The translations under genes were made by a program, and so were the position numbers. DNA of 64,000 nucleotides. Origin: Aquarana catesbeiana. Its lineage: Eukaryota > Chordata > Amphibia > Anura > Ranidae. The DNA is taken from assembly GCF_042186555.1 (NCBI RefSeq), contig NC_133326.1:437284846-437348845 (forward strand), written 5' to 3'. Of the stretch, positions 1 to 10,549 are shown piece by piece. Under the pieces are notes generated by a model. That model did not search any database, was not told where the DNA came from, and was given only the letters and a program-made list of their open reading frames with translations. Within the stretch, counting starts at the first letter, position 1. Every line of letters begins with the position of its first letter.

Positions 1-9
1 CTATTAGTC

Positions 10-905
10 TCACTGGGGGAAAGGCATAGCAAAGGCTGAATTGCCATGCATTGGCAAAGCATCTATCCCTCTGGCTTGATCCAGCGGATGGAGGGAGGAG
101 AACTGTGTGACCTTTTTGTTGCACTCCGGCCGTCCCCAAGAACGCACGATCTGCACGAACACATCCTTGTTGAGAGACCATTCGTCCTGTCTTATTCGCT
201 GGTGGCTGAGAAAATCCGCCAGCGAATTCTGCATTCCTTTTAAATGAATGGCAGTCAATGAAGCCAGGTTTAGTTTGGTCCAACCAAAAATCCTGCCTGC
301 TATAAACTGCAGGGCAGGGCTCCTTGTACCCCCTGCTTGTTTATATATGTGACAGCCGCCGCATTGTCCATCCGCACCTGCAGGTGCTGCCCCCTTATCC
401 GAGACTGGAAGGTTTCTATAGCCCTCTGAATTGCCAGGAGCTCCCTCTGATTCGAGGTTCCTCTGGCTTCCACTGGAGACCAAGGTCCCTGAGCCAAAGC
501 TGTCTCCAAGCGGGCACCCCAGCCGAAAGAACTGGCATCTGTCATCCTCACTAAGGCTGATGGTCTGGCCCATAAAAAGTCCCCTGTCTAGATTGTGAAG
601 GGCCTGCCACCACCACAGCGCCCTCTTGAGCTTGGTTAATAGGGGCATAGGCTGGTCTAAGCTCTGCTGGTTGCCATCCCAGCAACATAACATGAGACCT
701 TGCAGTGGACGCTGGTGAAGTCTTGCCCAGGGGACTGCTGGGCAACAGGACATCATCAAACATATCACCCTCATGACCTCTCTGATCTGTGCTTCCTGAT
801 TGGTTTGAAGCTGTGCCACTGCATGTCCGATCTTCTTGATCTTTTCCACAGGGAGAAAGATCTTCGTCTCTATTGAGGAGATTCTGTAACCCAAATACTG
901 CACTT
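10..905 (-). pseudogene. DIRS pol, C-terminal part (RT end and RNase H), frameshifted
   Basis: Read from 905 leftwards, it begins at the RT motif QYLGYRISS followed by KIFLPVEKIKKI, which is typical of DIRS reverse transcriptases. An RNase H domain follows: TDASSFGWGA holds the first catalytic Asp, NQRELLAI the Glu and RMDNAAAVTYINKQ the next Asp. The tail reads ADFLSHQ...EWSLN. The RNase H core (551-300) is in a different frame from the flanking parts (903-560 and 300-10), so at least two frameshifts are present. The first residues here continue the RT that stops at 14635. The shared IPTQ codons lie at the junction on both sides. No function is expected. Confidence 0.8.
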
Positions 906-2120
906 CCTGTGTTGGGATTACAAAAAAGGCGCCACTGCCCCCACCTATAACTGGCTATTGCAGTAAGCAGCATTGGAGGGCAACTTAATATATAAACAGG
1001 GCCAAGAATAAATCCAAGGAAAAAAACAAGCTTACTAACTGACCAGCCCGCAGACAACCAAATCAACTTGTCTAACAGTATGCGTTAAAAACAGGGGTTT
1101 AGTCTGCACGCATTTCCAAATGCATGTGTAAGCTACAGAGCCTCGCCAAGGCACCCTGGTATCTGTATTTCTTATCACTAACTTATGAGTGACTCCACAG
1201 TGAAAGCACATGCATTCTGATGGATTGGTGGATGGCAGATGGACTGAAGGGGAGCCCACCCCTTCTTAAAAGTACAGGAGCACATTGAACACCCAGCATA
1301 TAGCTCAATTGCTGCAAAGGTGTCAGTGCATTGCCTGACCCTTATACAGTGATATAAAAAAGGCGCCATGGATTTGCAAATGCATGCAGACTAAACCCCT
1401 GTTTTTAACGCATACTGTTATGCCCCGTACACACGGTCAGACATTGATCGGACATTCCGACAACAAAATCCTAGGATTTTTTCCAACGGATGTTGGCTCA
1501 AACTTGTTTTGCGTACACACGGTCGCACAAAGTTGTCGGAATTTCTGATCGCCAAGAACGCGGTGACGTCAACCACGTATGACAAGACTAGAAAAGGCCA
1601 TTTCAGAACCAAGAGCGGCACCCTTTGGGCTCCTTTTGCTAATCTCGTGTTAGTAAAAGTTTGGTGAGAGACGATTCGCGCTTTTTCAGACTCGTGGCTT
1701 TCAGATCGTTTTCTGCGGTTCAGTTTGTGCTTGTGGGTTTGTATCTGCTCTTCAGTGCGTGCAAGCAAGCTACGCGTGACTTGGATTAGTCATTGTGTTC
1801 TTGTTCGTTTGTTGCTGTTTTTCAGGTCACTCTTCACAGGCCTTGCTGTTCTTCAGTGCGTTCTGTTACCTCGTTCTGAGCAGCCGACCGTTTTCTAGCC
1901 ATGTTACGTATACGTACTCCTCGTAGAGTTCGTGCTGTGCGGGGGCTTGGTGTTGGGGTCCTGACCTTGACACAAGTCCAGTCCATGAACAGGGTGGGGA
2001 GGAGTTCATGGACCAAGAATTGGTTGCTTCAGCGTGACCAGTTCTCTCATATGCCTTTGCTCCGTGAGATCCGTGAGAATAATCCTGATGATTTCAGGAA
2101 CTTTCTCAGGATGACGGACT

Positions 2121-3239
2121 CCGTATTTCACCGTTTGTTGGCTTCGCTGACCCCCTATATCAGCAGGCAGGATGCCTGCATGAGGCAAGCCATAACTCCG
2201 GAGCAGAGGCTCGTCGCTACCCTGCGGTACTTGGTGACGGGGAGAAGCCTGCAGGACTTGAAGTTCTCAACAGGCATCTCCCCCCAGGCTCTGGGTATCA
2301 TTATTATTATTATTATTATACAGGATTTATATAGCGCCAACAGTTTGCTCAGCGCTTTAAACATGAGGCAGACAGTACACTTACAATACAAATCAATACA
2401 GGAGGGATCAGAGGGCCCTGCTTGTTAGAGCTTACAATCTAGAAGGGAGGGTCAAGTGGAAACAAAAGGTAATAACTGTGGGGGATGAGCTGATGGAAAA
2501 AATGAAAATACAGTTGTTAGGTGTGGGTAGGATAGGCTTCTCTGAAGAGAAGGGTTTTCAGGGATCTTCTGAAAGCTAATAAAGTAGGAGATAAGTAGAG
2601 AGATTGGGGTAAGGAGTTCCATAGGATTGGAGAGGCTTTGGAAAAGGCCTGGAGGCGAGCATGGGAGGAGGTGACAAAGGAGCTAGAGAGCAGAAGGTCT
2701 TGAGAGGAACGAAGAGAGCGAGTAGGTTGGTATTTAGAGACTAAGCTAGTGATGTAGCTGGGGGCGAAATTGTGGATGGCTTTGTACGTAGTTGTTAGAA
2801 TTTTGAATTTAATTCTTTGGCCGAGCGGAAGCCAGTGGAGGGATTGACAGAGAGGAGTGGCAGACACAGAGCGATTGGTAAGGTGGATGAGTCTGGCAGC
2901 GGCATTCATAATGGATCGAAGAGGTGATAGACTATGTAGAGGTAAGCCAATGAGAAGGGAGTTGCAGGCGAGAGATGACCAGCGAGTGAGTTAAGAGCTT
3001 TGTTGTGTCATTGGTTAGAAAGGGGCGTATTTTGGAGATGTTGCGGAGGTTGAGCCCGTATTTCACCGTTTGTTTGCTTCGCTGACCCCCTATATCAGCA
3101 GGCAGGATGCCTGCATGAGGCAAGCCATCACTCCGTAGCAGAGGCTCGTCGCTACCCTGCGGTACTTGGCGACGGGGAGAAGCCTGCAGGACTTGAAGTT
3201 CTCGACAGGCATCTCCCCCCAGGCTCTGGGTATCATTAT
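2121..3239 (+). repeat. 184 bp direct duplication flanking a LINE fragment
   Basis: 2121-2304 and 3056-3239 are the same 184 bp stretch of transposase exon 1, with no length difference and few mismatches. They bracket the LINE insert 2305-3055. This is far longer than a usual target duplication. Confidence 0.85.
2305..3055 (-). mobile_element. 5'-truncated LINE (L2/CR1-like) 3' end
   Basis: The minus-strand ORF at 2909-2517 encodes the C-terminal tail of a non-LTR reverse transcriptase: NAAARLIHLTNRS, then LHWLPLGQRIKFKIL, then WNSLPQSL near the end. This pattern is shared by L2- and CR1-type LINEs. The 3' end on the left finishes in an ATT microsatellite (2299-2320), as such LINE tails do. 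Only about 750 bp remain, so endonuclease and RT catalytic motifs are absent. Confidence 0.75.
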
Positions 3240-3291
3240 CCCAGAGACCTGTTCTGCCATCATCCAGGTCCTGCAGAAGGAGTATATTAAG

Positions 3292-4238
3292 GTAAGATTT
3301 TCATCCTTTAATATCACATTTTATTGTATTTAATGTTTGATAATATATTGTATTTCTTTCCTCATTCCCTAATTACCATGATTGTAATATGCTGTGAATG
3401 TCCCCTTTGTCCTCATGCACGCTGGAATTTTTTTTTTTTCTCCTTCATACATATTTGCCTTCACTTACCTCCCCAGCATGGTCTCCTGCCCTATATTCAC
3501 ATCATGTAGTCACTTAACAATGTATTTTATCAGCTCCATAGTAGTGCTTTACCCTAAATACCCCCTAAAATGTTTAGAAATCTGATTTGTGCATTAAATT
3601 CAGGCAGAGTCCCAGAGGCTTTTTTTTGTGGTGTCCCCAAATCATTTTTAACCCTCCCTCCCCCAACTGCTAAGTCAGCTGATCCCAATTCTCTATCTAT
3701 CCTCAATCATCTATCTGCTGACTTTGCCAAACCCATACACACTATACCCACCTCTTTTGTGGTCAGATGTATGGATGAATTCCCCAAAGCATGTAGTGCA
3801 AGGGCCTGCCTGAATACTTTCAAATGGTACTGTTTAAAGTTTTTGTATCCTATTATTATCTTGCTAGGTAATAGTAGGATGTCCAAATGTGCTCAAATGT
3901 GTACAGTGTGTATTTATATCTTTGTATTATGACACTTCTTACCTGTCCAGTGGTCTGCCAATAGGGTAACTAAGGAGGGGCTGTTCCAAGTAATACCCAT
4001 TATTTAGGCATTCATCTCTCAATGAAGTGGAGAGGGTTACCTGTCCAAGATCCCCCCCCTATAATGTTAGAAATGGCCCATGAGAGGGGGGGGGGGATAT
4101 GATAGGTGTACCTTATACTTTGGTGTTGTAAAATTCCCCTTAATAAATGTTATCTGGATGTTGGCCAAGAATGTTTGTGTCTAATCTGCTTTCCATGTTT
4201 GTGCAAAAATACTAATTTATTTTTGTTTTCCTCAACAG
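3292..4238 (+). other. Intron of the Harbinger transposase
   Basis: It has a GT...AG border. The contents are AT-rich with T runs and no recognisable gene or repeat. Short open frames here have no family features. Confidence 0.7.
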
Positions 4239-5008
4239 TTTCCTTCCACGCCACAGGAATGGCAGACTGTGGCCTCCCACTTTGCCCAGCGGTGGGACTT
4301 TCCTAACTGCGGAGGGGCAATTGATGGGAAACACGTCCACATCATCCCACCACCCAACTCGGGGTCGTACTATTATAATTACAAGGGGTTCAATAGTATT
4401 GTGATGTTGGCGGTGGTGTCGGCTAAATACGAGTTCCTGTATGTGGACGTGGGGAAGAATGGCCGGATGTCCGATGGTGGAGTCATCGCCCAGACGGAGT
4501 TTTACAGGCGTCTCCAGAATGGCAGCTTGGACTTGCCACCTCCAGAAGAGAATGTGGAAGGACTCCCATTCGTCTTTGTTGCGGATAAAGCATATGCGCT
4601 GGGGGACCATCTTATGCGGCCATTCCTGATGAGGACCCTCACCCCGCAACAGAGGGTTTTTAATTACCGGCTGGCCAGAGCCAGAAGAGTGGTGGAGAAC
4701 ACATTTGGAATCATGGCCAGCCCGTTCCGCCTATTTCTTACACCCATCCATATGGCGGAGTATAAACTGAATCATATAATCCTGGCGTGCTGTGTTCTAC
4801 ATAACTTTTTACGGCAACATTCTGCCAACTATGCTGGCTCAGTTGGGCCTGAGGCCGGAATTATAAATGAAACAACCCTGACGGCGCTTGAAAGTGGCCG
4901 TCCTGGCTTGCCCTCCCTGAGTGCCCGTGATGTCCGGCTAAGATACCTTGAGTTCTTTGCGGGTAGGGGGGCCATCAATATGCCAGACAATTTGTGAAAC
5001 CTTGATCA

Positions 5009-5014
5009 AATAAA
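5009..5014 (+). terminator. Polyadenylation signal of the transposase
   Basis: AATAAA lies 12 bases after the transposase stop codon and is followed by an A-run. Confidence 0.5.
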
Positions 5015-5137
5015 AAAAAAATTAAGCAAATCTTTGGTGACATTTACTGCTTGTGTTTGTTTTAGCTGACCTTGACCGAAATGTGGTGAGTCGTGAAAAT
5101 GGCGTGATTGTGTAACCTTATACAAAGCACTGTTGGT

Positions 5138-5243
5138 TGTTATTTACTAAAGGCAAATACACTTTGCACTACAAGTGCACTTGAAAATGCACTGAAACTG
5201 CACTTGTAGTGCAAAGTGGATTTGCCCTTAGGAAGTAACACCC
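5138..5243. mobile_element. Short MITE with TTATTTACTAAAGGCAAAT ends
   Basis: The left end TTATTTACTAAAGGCAAAT and the right end matching its complement enclose an internal palindrome (CACTACAAGTGCAC). The same MITE family is at 61911-62166. It has no coding capacity. The superfamily cannot be settled from this copy because no clear target duplication is visible. Confidence 0.6.
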
Positions 5244-5635
5244 ATTGTCACAGAAAGCAGCAATTACATCACCACAAAAGTGTTGTAGCGTTGAGACAAT
5301 AATCCACACATTCTTGATTAACAATCTTTTTAATACCTGCACAATCACATGTGCATTTAGAAAAGGTTTTTAAAACAAATCAACATGTTTGTTGTATAAC
5401 AATTTTTGGGGTGGCATTATCAAAAATAGAAATGTCCATTTAAGATAAAACAGACATGTGTAAAACCAAAAAGAAAGACACAAATCTTGAACTTACAAAG
5501 TTCACATATGGTAAAACTTGAAGGCAATATCAGACATGAGTATTTAGGAACTGTGTTTGATATTGCGTTCAGATGGGGTGAAGTCACCCCAGGAAAAGCC
5601 AAATTTTGAAGATGCACACCAATTTACGAATGTCA

Positions 5636-5777
5636 ACATGTGCTAGCTGCCATCACGGGGGATCAAGGGACGTGTTTTGGGGGAGCAACCCCTTCCTCTC
5701 AGCTAGTTTATTATTGAGGAAGGGGTTGCACCCCCAAAACGCGTCCATTGATCTCCTGTGATGGCAGATAGCACATG
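5636..5777. repeat. Inverted repeat with ~62 bp arms
   Basis: ACATGTGCTAGCTGCCATCA at 5636 pairs with the complement ending near 5777 (TGATGGCAGATAGCACATGT). The arms are imperfect and the loop is about 18 bp. It is probably a small foldback MITE in the Harbinger 3' region. Confidence 0.65.
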
Positions 5778-5792
5778 TTGGCACACTGTGTG

Positions 5793-6406
5793 TGTGACGG
5801 GAGGGCCCGTGGAACTCAGAATACATCTTATGTCTAAGTCACCCTGTGCCATCCTGGCACAGGGTGAGTAAGAAAATATATCTTGGACTACTTAAAATGG
5901 GACAGTAATATTTGTCCACAATATCTCCCAGGATGTATGTAGAGACTATTATTGGTTTGGTTGATTCTGAACTCAACCTGTTAATTGAGTGAGCTGATCA
6001 CATTAGCCTCCAGGACTGGCTAGGAGCCGAACTGTTGATGAATAGGCTGTGGAGGGGGGAGATTGTTGTTTGTATTGTTAATTGTAATTAGCTCCAGCTA
6101 TTGTGTTTATACTACTGTGTGAAGCTCGGTGCCCACAAGTCTGTCATCTGGTCTGGGTAAATTTTTTAGTTAATTAGCTCATGTTAATTATGTTAATTAG
6201 GTTACAGTTGTATTGTTAGAGGAGGTTCCAACGGCATATAAAGTCTTGTAATTTTGATTCTAAATACAACAGTTCATGGTAGCAACAAGCAAGTGTCGCC
6301 TTGTTTTGTGCTCAGAGAGGTTGGAATATCTGATATCTGTATACAGACTGGGAGGAAGTGGTATATGACGGAAGCACTCAAGCGGAGTGTGGGACGTTCC
6401 GTGACA
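5793..6406 (+). repeat. 5' LTR of gag-only element A
   Basis: 614 bp, TGTGACGG...CCGTGACA. It contains a TATA-like CATATAAAG about 145 bp from its end and AT-rich TTAATTAG repeats. The matching 3' copy is 8703-9317. Confidence 0.85.
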
Positions 6407-6512
6407 TTGGTGGCAAGCAGCGGGAAAGCTTCCTGCAGTCTGGGACATCCAAACTTCCATCTGGATCCAAGGTCCTGATAGCAGGAGAGGAGAGGTACAG
6501 ATACCAGCTGCC

Positions 6513-8747
6513 ATGGATGAGGAATTCAGAAGGAGGTTGCGAGAGATGCAGATACAGCACAGAGGACCAGTATCGGAGCAGGTCCTGCTGGGATGGTGTG
6601 ATTCTATTCACTACAAACTCTGGAAGGAAGCGCTAGCCCGTGAGCAGCGACACCAGGGAAAAGTTCTCCCCTCCATCGAGGAAAGGTACTGGTCGCAGTA
6701 CGGACTGCGGGTGCGTTTTTTGGGAGAAAAACTACACAAGAAGCAGACAGCTGAATTAAGCAGGCTGGTCTGGGCAGAGATAAAGCTGGATGAGAGCTAT
6801 AGAGCCCTCCGGTGGCATGTATCCCAAGCATGTCCCTGGATAGCGGATGACAGCCCAATGGAAGGCTTAAGCTACGGCGGCTTGGGACTGTTGTATGTGA
6901 AGCTGACAGGGGACCCTAACTTTGGGAATGATTTGGAGTGGCGGGTGGACGAAATCATGGATTTCAGAGAAGGGCTACTGAACATTTCGGAAGTGCACTG
7001 GGCACAGGAAGATTTGGAGTTTCTGGCCGTTCAGGAATGGGAGCTAGAGATCGCCTACAGACGGCTGCTAGACATTGCTCAGTGCCAGGGCTGGGCTCCC
7101 TTTGCCTGGGACTATCAGGAAATACCAGCTGACAACCCGGAAATTCTGGCTGAAGAGTCTGCAACGTGGCAGAGCAATAGTGTGCTTTGCCAACCTGCCC
7201 CCACAGCTAGGGAGGCGGAGGTCTTATGGCGGATGCAGCAAGTGCTGACTGACCTTGATGATCCTGTTTCTGCATGGGATGATCTTGGATGGAGGAATGT
7301 GCCTGTCCAGCAGCATGCCAGAGAATCTGCAGCGGAAAATCTGGAGATTGCCATCCCCAAACCTGAAGTGCTGACAACCGGGCAGAGCTCTGCTAACCTC
7401 TGCCCAGCACTGATAGCATCTTCTGGATTCCATGGACAGGAGATGGTGAACCTCCATCCCCAGACACCAGTTGCAGAGACAGGGGATTTGATAGACTTTT
7501 CTGCTGAGGAAGAACCATCGGGTGAGTCCCCAGCAGAAGAGTTAGGATTAGGGCCAAACTTCATTGCGCTCTGCTCAGCACTGATGGCATCTTCTGAGTT
7601 CCACGGACAGGAGATGGTGAACCTGTATCCACAGACACCAGTTCTAGAGGTAGGGGATTTAATAGACTTTTCTGCTGAGGAAGAACAACCTGATGAGCCT
7701 CCAGCAGAAGAGCTGCTATTGGGGCCAAACTTCACCGTGCTCTGCCCAGCACCAACAGCAGTATCTGTGGAGTTACAACAAACTTCTCCAGCTGAAGATC
7801 TGGCAACCGGACAGAGGGTCCAAGACCTCTGCCCCACATCTGTGGCAGTTTCGGAGGCCCAGGGTGAGAAGGTGGCAATCACTTCCCAGCAGCAGATACA
7901 GGGGGAGAAGGGAGAGGAGGTGTGTGTTGTACCTCCCCAACAGTTGGTCAGGGTGGGGGAAGCGGCCTTCCCTCCCAAGCAAAGATCAGTGCACCTGGGA
8001 GACAGTACCATAGACATGTCGTCCAAGCAATCAGATGAGGGAATGGAAAAGCAAGCAGCCGGCTCACCTCCCCAATGGCAGCTACACAGTTTGGGAGTGG
8101 AGGAAGCCAGCCTCCTGCCCCAACGGTTAGCCGGAGCGGAGGATGCGGAGTCCCCAGCAGAAGTGCTGGCAACAGGGCAGAGTGTTACCAACCTCTGCCC
8201 AGCACCAGCAACAACTACAGAGTTCCAGGGAGGCGGGGCAGTCGGCCTCCCTCCCCAACAGTTAGCCGGAACGGATGGTGTGGGGTTTCCAGCAGAAGGG
8301 CTGGCAACAGGGCTGAGGACTGCTGGACTCTGCCCTCGACTAACAGAGGATGGATTTCCTGTGAAGGTGGATGGGACTTCAGTCTCCACCTGTATACCCC
8401 AGGGATGCTGGGCAGTGGGCCCCGATCCCCAACAGCATGACAGAGTGAGCCCAGACACCCTGTCTTCTCTCCAGCGGCAGAAAGGACTCCAGGGAGAAGG
8501 GCCAGTCCAGGCCTCTCCCCAGCGGCAGATATGTTCTATGAGAGAGGCAGAGGTTGGCTGGGTGAGTAATGCTTTGTTTGGAACAATTTATTTGGGGTAC
8601 TGTGTGGGTACAGGCAGTAGAGGACTGGAACTACTTACTAACTTCGGAGTCAACCCGTTTGGGGTCTCCTCCTGTGTTAGTCTTCTGCCGAAAGGGGAGA
8701 GATGTGACGGGAGGGCCCGTGGAACTCAGAATACATCTTATGTCTAA
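6513..8747 (+). CDS. Gag-like modular repeat protein of LTR element A, 744 aa
   Basis: This is an intact ORF from ATG 6513, a little over 100 bases after the 5' LTR, with its stop inside the 3' LTR. The first ~215 residues are rich in Trp, Glu, Arg and Leu and look helical and globular. The rest is low-complexity, rich in Pro, Gln, Glu and Ala, and made of modules. A 57-residue unit containing QEMVNLYPQTPV and GDLIDFSAEEE occurs twice (from about residues 296 and 353), followed by repeated PPQQL and LATGQ...LCP units. I see no zinc knuckle, protease motif or RT motif. The position directly after the LTR suggests a structural gag role, but the sequence does not prove it. Copies B (22043-24082) and C (38210-36343, minus) are homologous. 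I do not recognise a named family. Confidence 0.7.
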   Translation: MDEEFRRRLREMQIQHRGPVSEQVLLGWCDSIHYKLWKEALAREQRHQGKVLPSIEERYWSQYGLRVRFLGEKLHKKQTAELSRLVWAEIKLDESYRALRWHVSQACPWIADDSPMEGLSYGGLGLLYVKLTGDPNFGNDLEWRVDEIMDFREGLLNISEVHWAQEDLEFLAVQEWELEIAYRRLLDIAQCQGWAPFAWDYQEIPADNPEILAEESATWQSNSVLCQPAPTAREAEVLWRMQQVLTDLDDPVSAWDDLGWRNVPVQQHARESAAENLEIAIPKPEVLTTGQSSANLCPALIASSGFHGQEMVNLHPQTPVAETGDLIDFSAEEEPSGESPAEELGLGPNFIALCSALMASSEFHGQEMVNLYPQTPVLEVGDLIDFSAEEEQPDEPPAEELLLGPNFTVLCPAPTAVSVELQQTSPAEDLATGQRVQDLCPTSVAVSEAQGEKVAITSQQQIQGEKGEEVCVVPPQQLVRVGEAAFPPKQRSVHLGDSTIDMSSKQSDEGMEKQAAGSPPQWQLHSLGVEEASLLPQRLAGAEDAESPAEVLATGQSVTNLCPAPATTTEFQGGGAVGLPPQQLAGTDGVGFPAEGLATGLRTAGLCPRLTEDGFPVKVDGTSVSTCIPQGCWAVGPDPQQHDRVSPDTLSSLQRQKGLQGEGPVQASPQRQICSMREAEVGWVSNALFGTIYLGYCVGTGSRGLELLTNFGVNPFGVSSCVSLLPKGERCDGRARGTQNTSYV

Positions 8748-9317
8748 TTTCACCCTGTGCCATCCTGGCACAGGGTGAGTGAGAAAATATATCTTGGACT
8801 ACTTAAAATGGGACAGTAATATTTGTCCACAATATCTCCCAGGATGTATGTAGAGACTATTATTGGTTTGGTTGATTCTGAACTCAACCTGTTAATTGAG
8901 TGAGCTGATCACATTAGCCTCCAGGACTGACTAGGAGCCGAACTATTGATGAATAGGCTGAGGAGGGGGGAGATTGTTGTTTGTATTGTTAATTGTAATT
9001 AGCTCCAGCTATTGTGTTTATACTACTGTGTGAAGCTCGGTGCCCACAAGTCTGTCATCTGGTCTGGGTAAATTTTTTAGTTAATTAGCTCATGTTAATT
9101 ATGTTAATTAGGTTACAGTTGTATTGTTAGAGGAGGTTCCAACGGCATATAAAGTCTTGTAATTTTGATTCTAAATACAACAGTTCATCGTAGCAACAAG
9201 CAAGTGTCGCCTTGTTTTGTGCTCAGAGAGGTTGGAATATCTGATATCTGTATACAGACTGGGAGGAAGTGGTATATGATGGAAGCACTCAAGCGGAGTG
9301 TGGGACGTTCCGTGACA
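8703..9317 (+). repeat. 3' LTR of gag-only element A
   Basis: 615 bp, pairs with 5793-6406. It is preceded by a purine tract at 8691-8702 and followed by the GTGTG target duplication. Confidence 0.85.
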
Positions 9318-9382
9318 GTGTGCATCCTCAAAATGTGGCTTTTCTAAAAATCGCTAAAACATTTTTAACATATCATATCATA

Positions 9383-10512
9383 TTACTGTACAAAATAAGG
9401 TCCGTTGGCATGGACCATAGGGTAAGTACATGGATTGAAAACTGTCTACAAGGGCGAGTTCAGAGGGTGGTGATAAATGGGGAGTACTCAGAATGGTTAG
9501 GGGTGGGTAGTGGGGTTCCCCAGGGTTCTGTGCTGGGACCAATCCTATTTAATTTGTTCATAAACGATATGGAGGATGGGATAAACAGTTCAATCTCTGT
9601 ATTTGCAGACGATACTAAGCTAAGCAGGGCAATAACTTCTCCGCAGGATGTGGAAACCTTGCAAAAAGACCTGACCAAATTAATGGGGTGGGCGACTACA
9701 TGGCAAATGAGGTTCAATGTAGAAAAATGTAAAATAATGCATTTGGGTGGCAAAAATATGAATGCAATCTATACACTGGGGGGAGAACCTCTGGGGGAAT
9801 CTAGGATGGAAAAGGACCTGGGGGTCCTAGTAGATGATAGGCTCAGCAATGGCATGCAATGCCAAGCTGCTGCTAACAAAGCAAAGAGAATATTGGCATG
9901 CATTAAAAGGGGGATCAACTCTGGAGATAAAACGATAATTCTCCCACTCTACAAGGCTCTCGTCCGGCCACACCTGGAGTATGCTGTCCAGTTCTGGGCA
10001 CCAGTCCTCAGGAAGGATGTACTGGAAATGGAGCGAGTACAAAGAAGAGCAACAAAGCTAATAAAGGGTCTGGAGGATCTTAGTTATTAGGAAAGGTTGC
10101 GAACACTGAACTTATTCTCTCTGGAGAAGAGACAATTGAGAGGGGATATGATTTCAATTTACAAATACCGTACTGGTGACCCCACAATAGGGATAAAACT
10201 TTTTCGCAGAAGAGAGTTTAACAAGACTCGTGGCCACTCATTAAAATTAGAAGAAAAGAGGTTTAACCTTAAACTACGTAGAGGGTTCTTTACTGTAAGA
10301 GCGGCAAGGATGTGGAATTCCCTTCCACAGGCGGTGGTCTCATCGGGGAGCATTGATAGCTTCAAGAAACTATTAGATAAGCACCTGAATGACCGCAACA
10401 TACAGGGATATATAATGTAATACTGACACATAATCACACACATAGGTTGAATTTGATGGACTTGTGTCTTTTTTCAACCTCACCTACTATGTAACTATGT
10501 AACTATGTAACA
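9383..10512 (+). pseudogene. CR1 LINE fragment: RT C-terminal half and 3' UTR
   Basis: The frame open from about 9400 encodes the end of a CR1-type reverse transcriptase: SGVPQGSVLGPILFNLF, then the catalytic FADDTKL, the LGVLVDDRLS region and a WNSLPQAVV tail. A TAG stop at 10087 interrupts it where the fuller copy at 28225-31163 has Glu. The 3' UTR ends in repeats of TATGTAAC (10487-10512), a CR1-type microsatellite tail. The 5' break lies within the RT. No target duplication is clear. It landed 38 bases from the stop codon of the Myb/SANT gene. Confidence 0.88.
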
Positions 10513-10549
10513 TTGTAGCGTACAAAAAACAAAGGGATTTGGAGGGGTT

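Larger units (their letters stand above)
1901..4997 (+). pseudogene. Harbinger DDE transposase, two coding exons, disrupted
   Basis: Exon 1 starts at ATG 1901 with an Arg-rich N-terminus, then the helical region of Harbinger transposases (QDACMRQAITPEQRL, LVTGRSLQDLKF). It resumes after the LINE insertion and ends at 3291 before GTAAG. The intron runs 3292-4238 and ends in CAACAG. Exon 2 (4239-4997) holds the nuclease domain: Asp in GAIDGKH, Asp in GRMSDGG and Glu in RRVVENTFG, the DDE triad. Exon 1 is broken by an inserted LINE and a 184 bp duplication, and the second duplicate copy has a TAG stop at the position of a Glu codon. A polyadenylation signal AATAAA lies at 5009. Exon 2 itself is fully open and looks young. 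Confidence 0.85.
5793..9317 (+). mobile_element. Gag-only LTR retrotransposon, copy A (complete, 3.5 kb)
   Basis: Two near-identical LTRs (5793-6406 and 8703-9317, under ten differences by eye) start TGTGACGG and end CCGTGACA. They bracket one long ORF. The element is flanked by GTGTG at 5788-5792 and at 9318-9322, a 5 bp target duplication. A TTGGTGGCAAGC stretch directly follows the 5' LTR at the primer-binding position, and AAAGGGGAGAGA directly precedes the 3' LTR as polypurine tract. No protease, RT, RNase H or integrase is present. It must therefore use proteins from another element. LTR similarity and the intact ORF suggest a recent insertion. Confidence 0.88.

Noticed and set aside
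7115..8458. 447-codon open frame on the minus strand opposite the gag-like ORF of copy A
   Set aside because: It follows from the biased repeat codons of the plus-strand gene. Matching shadows occur at copy B, and it is Ser/Cys/Gly-rich with no family features.
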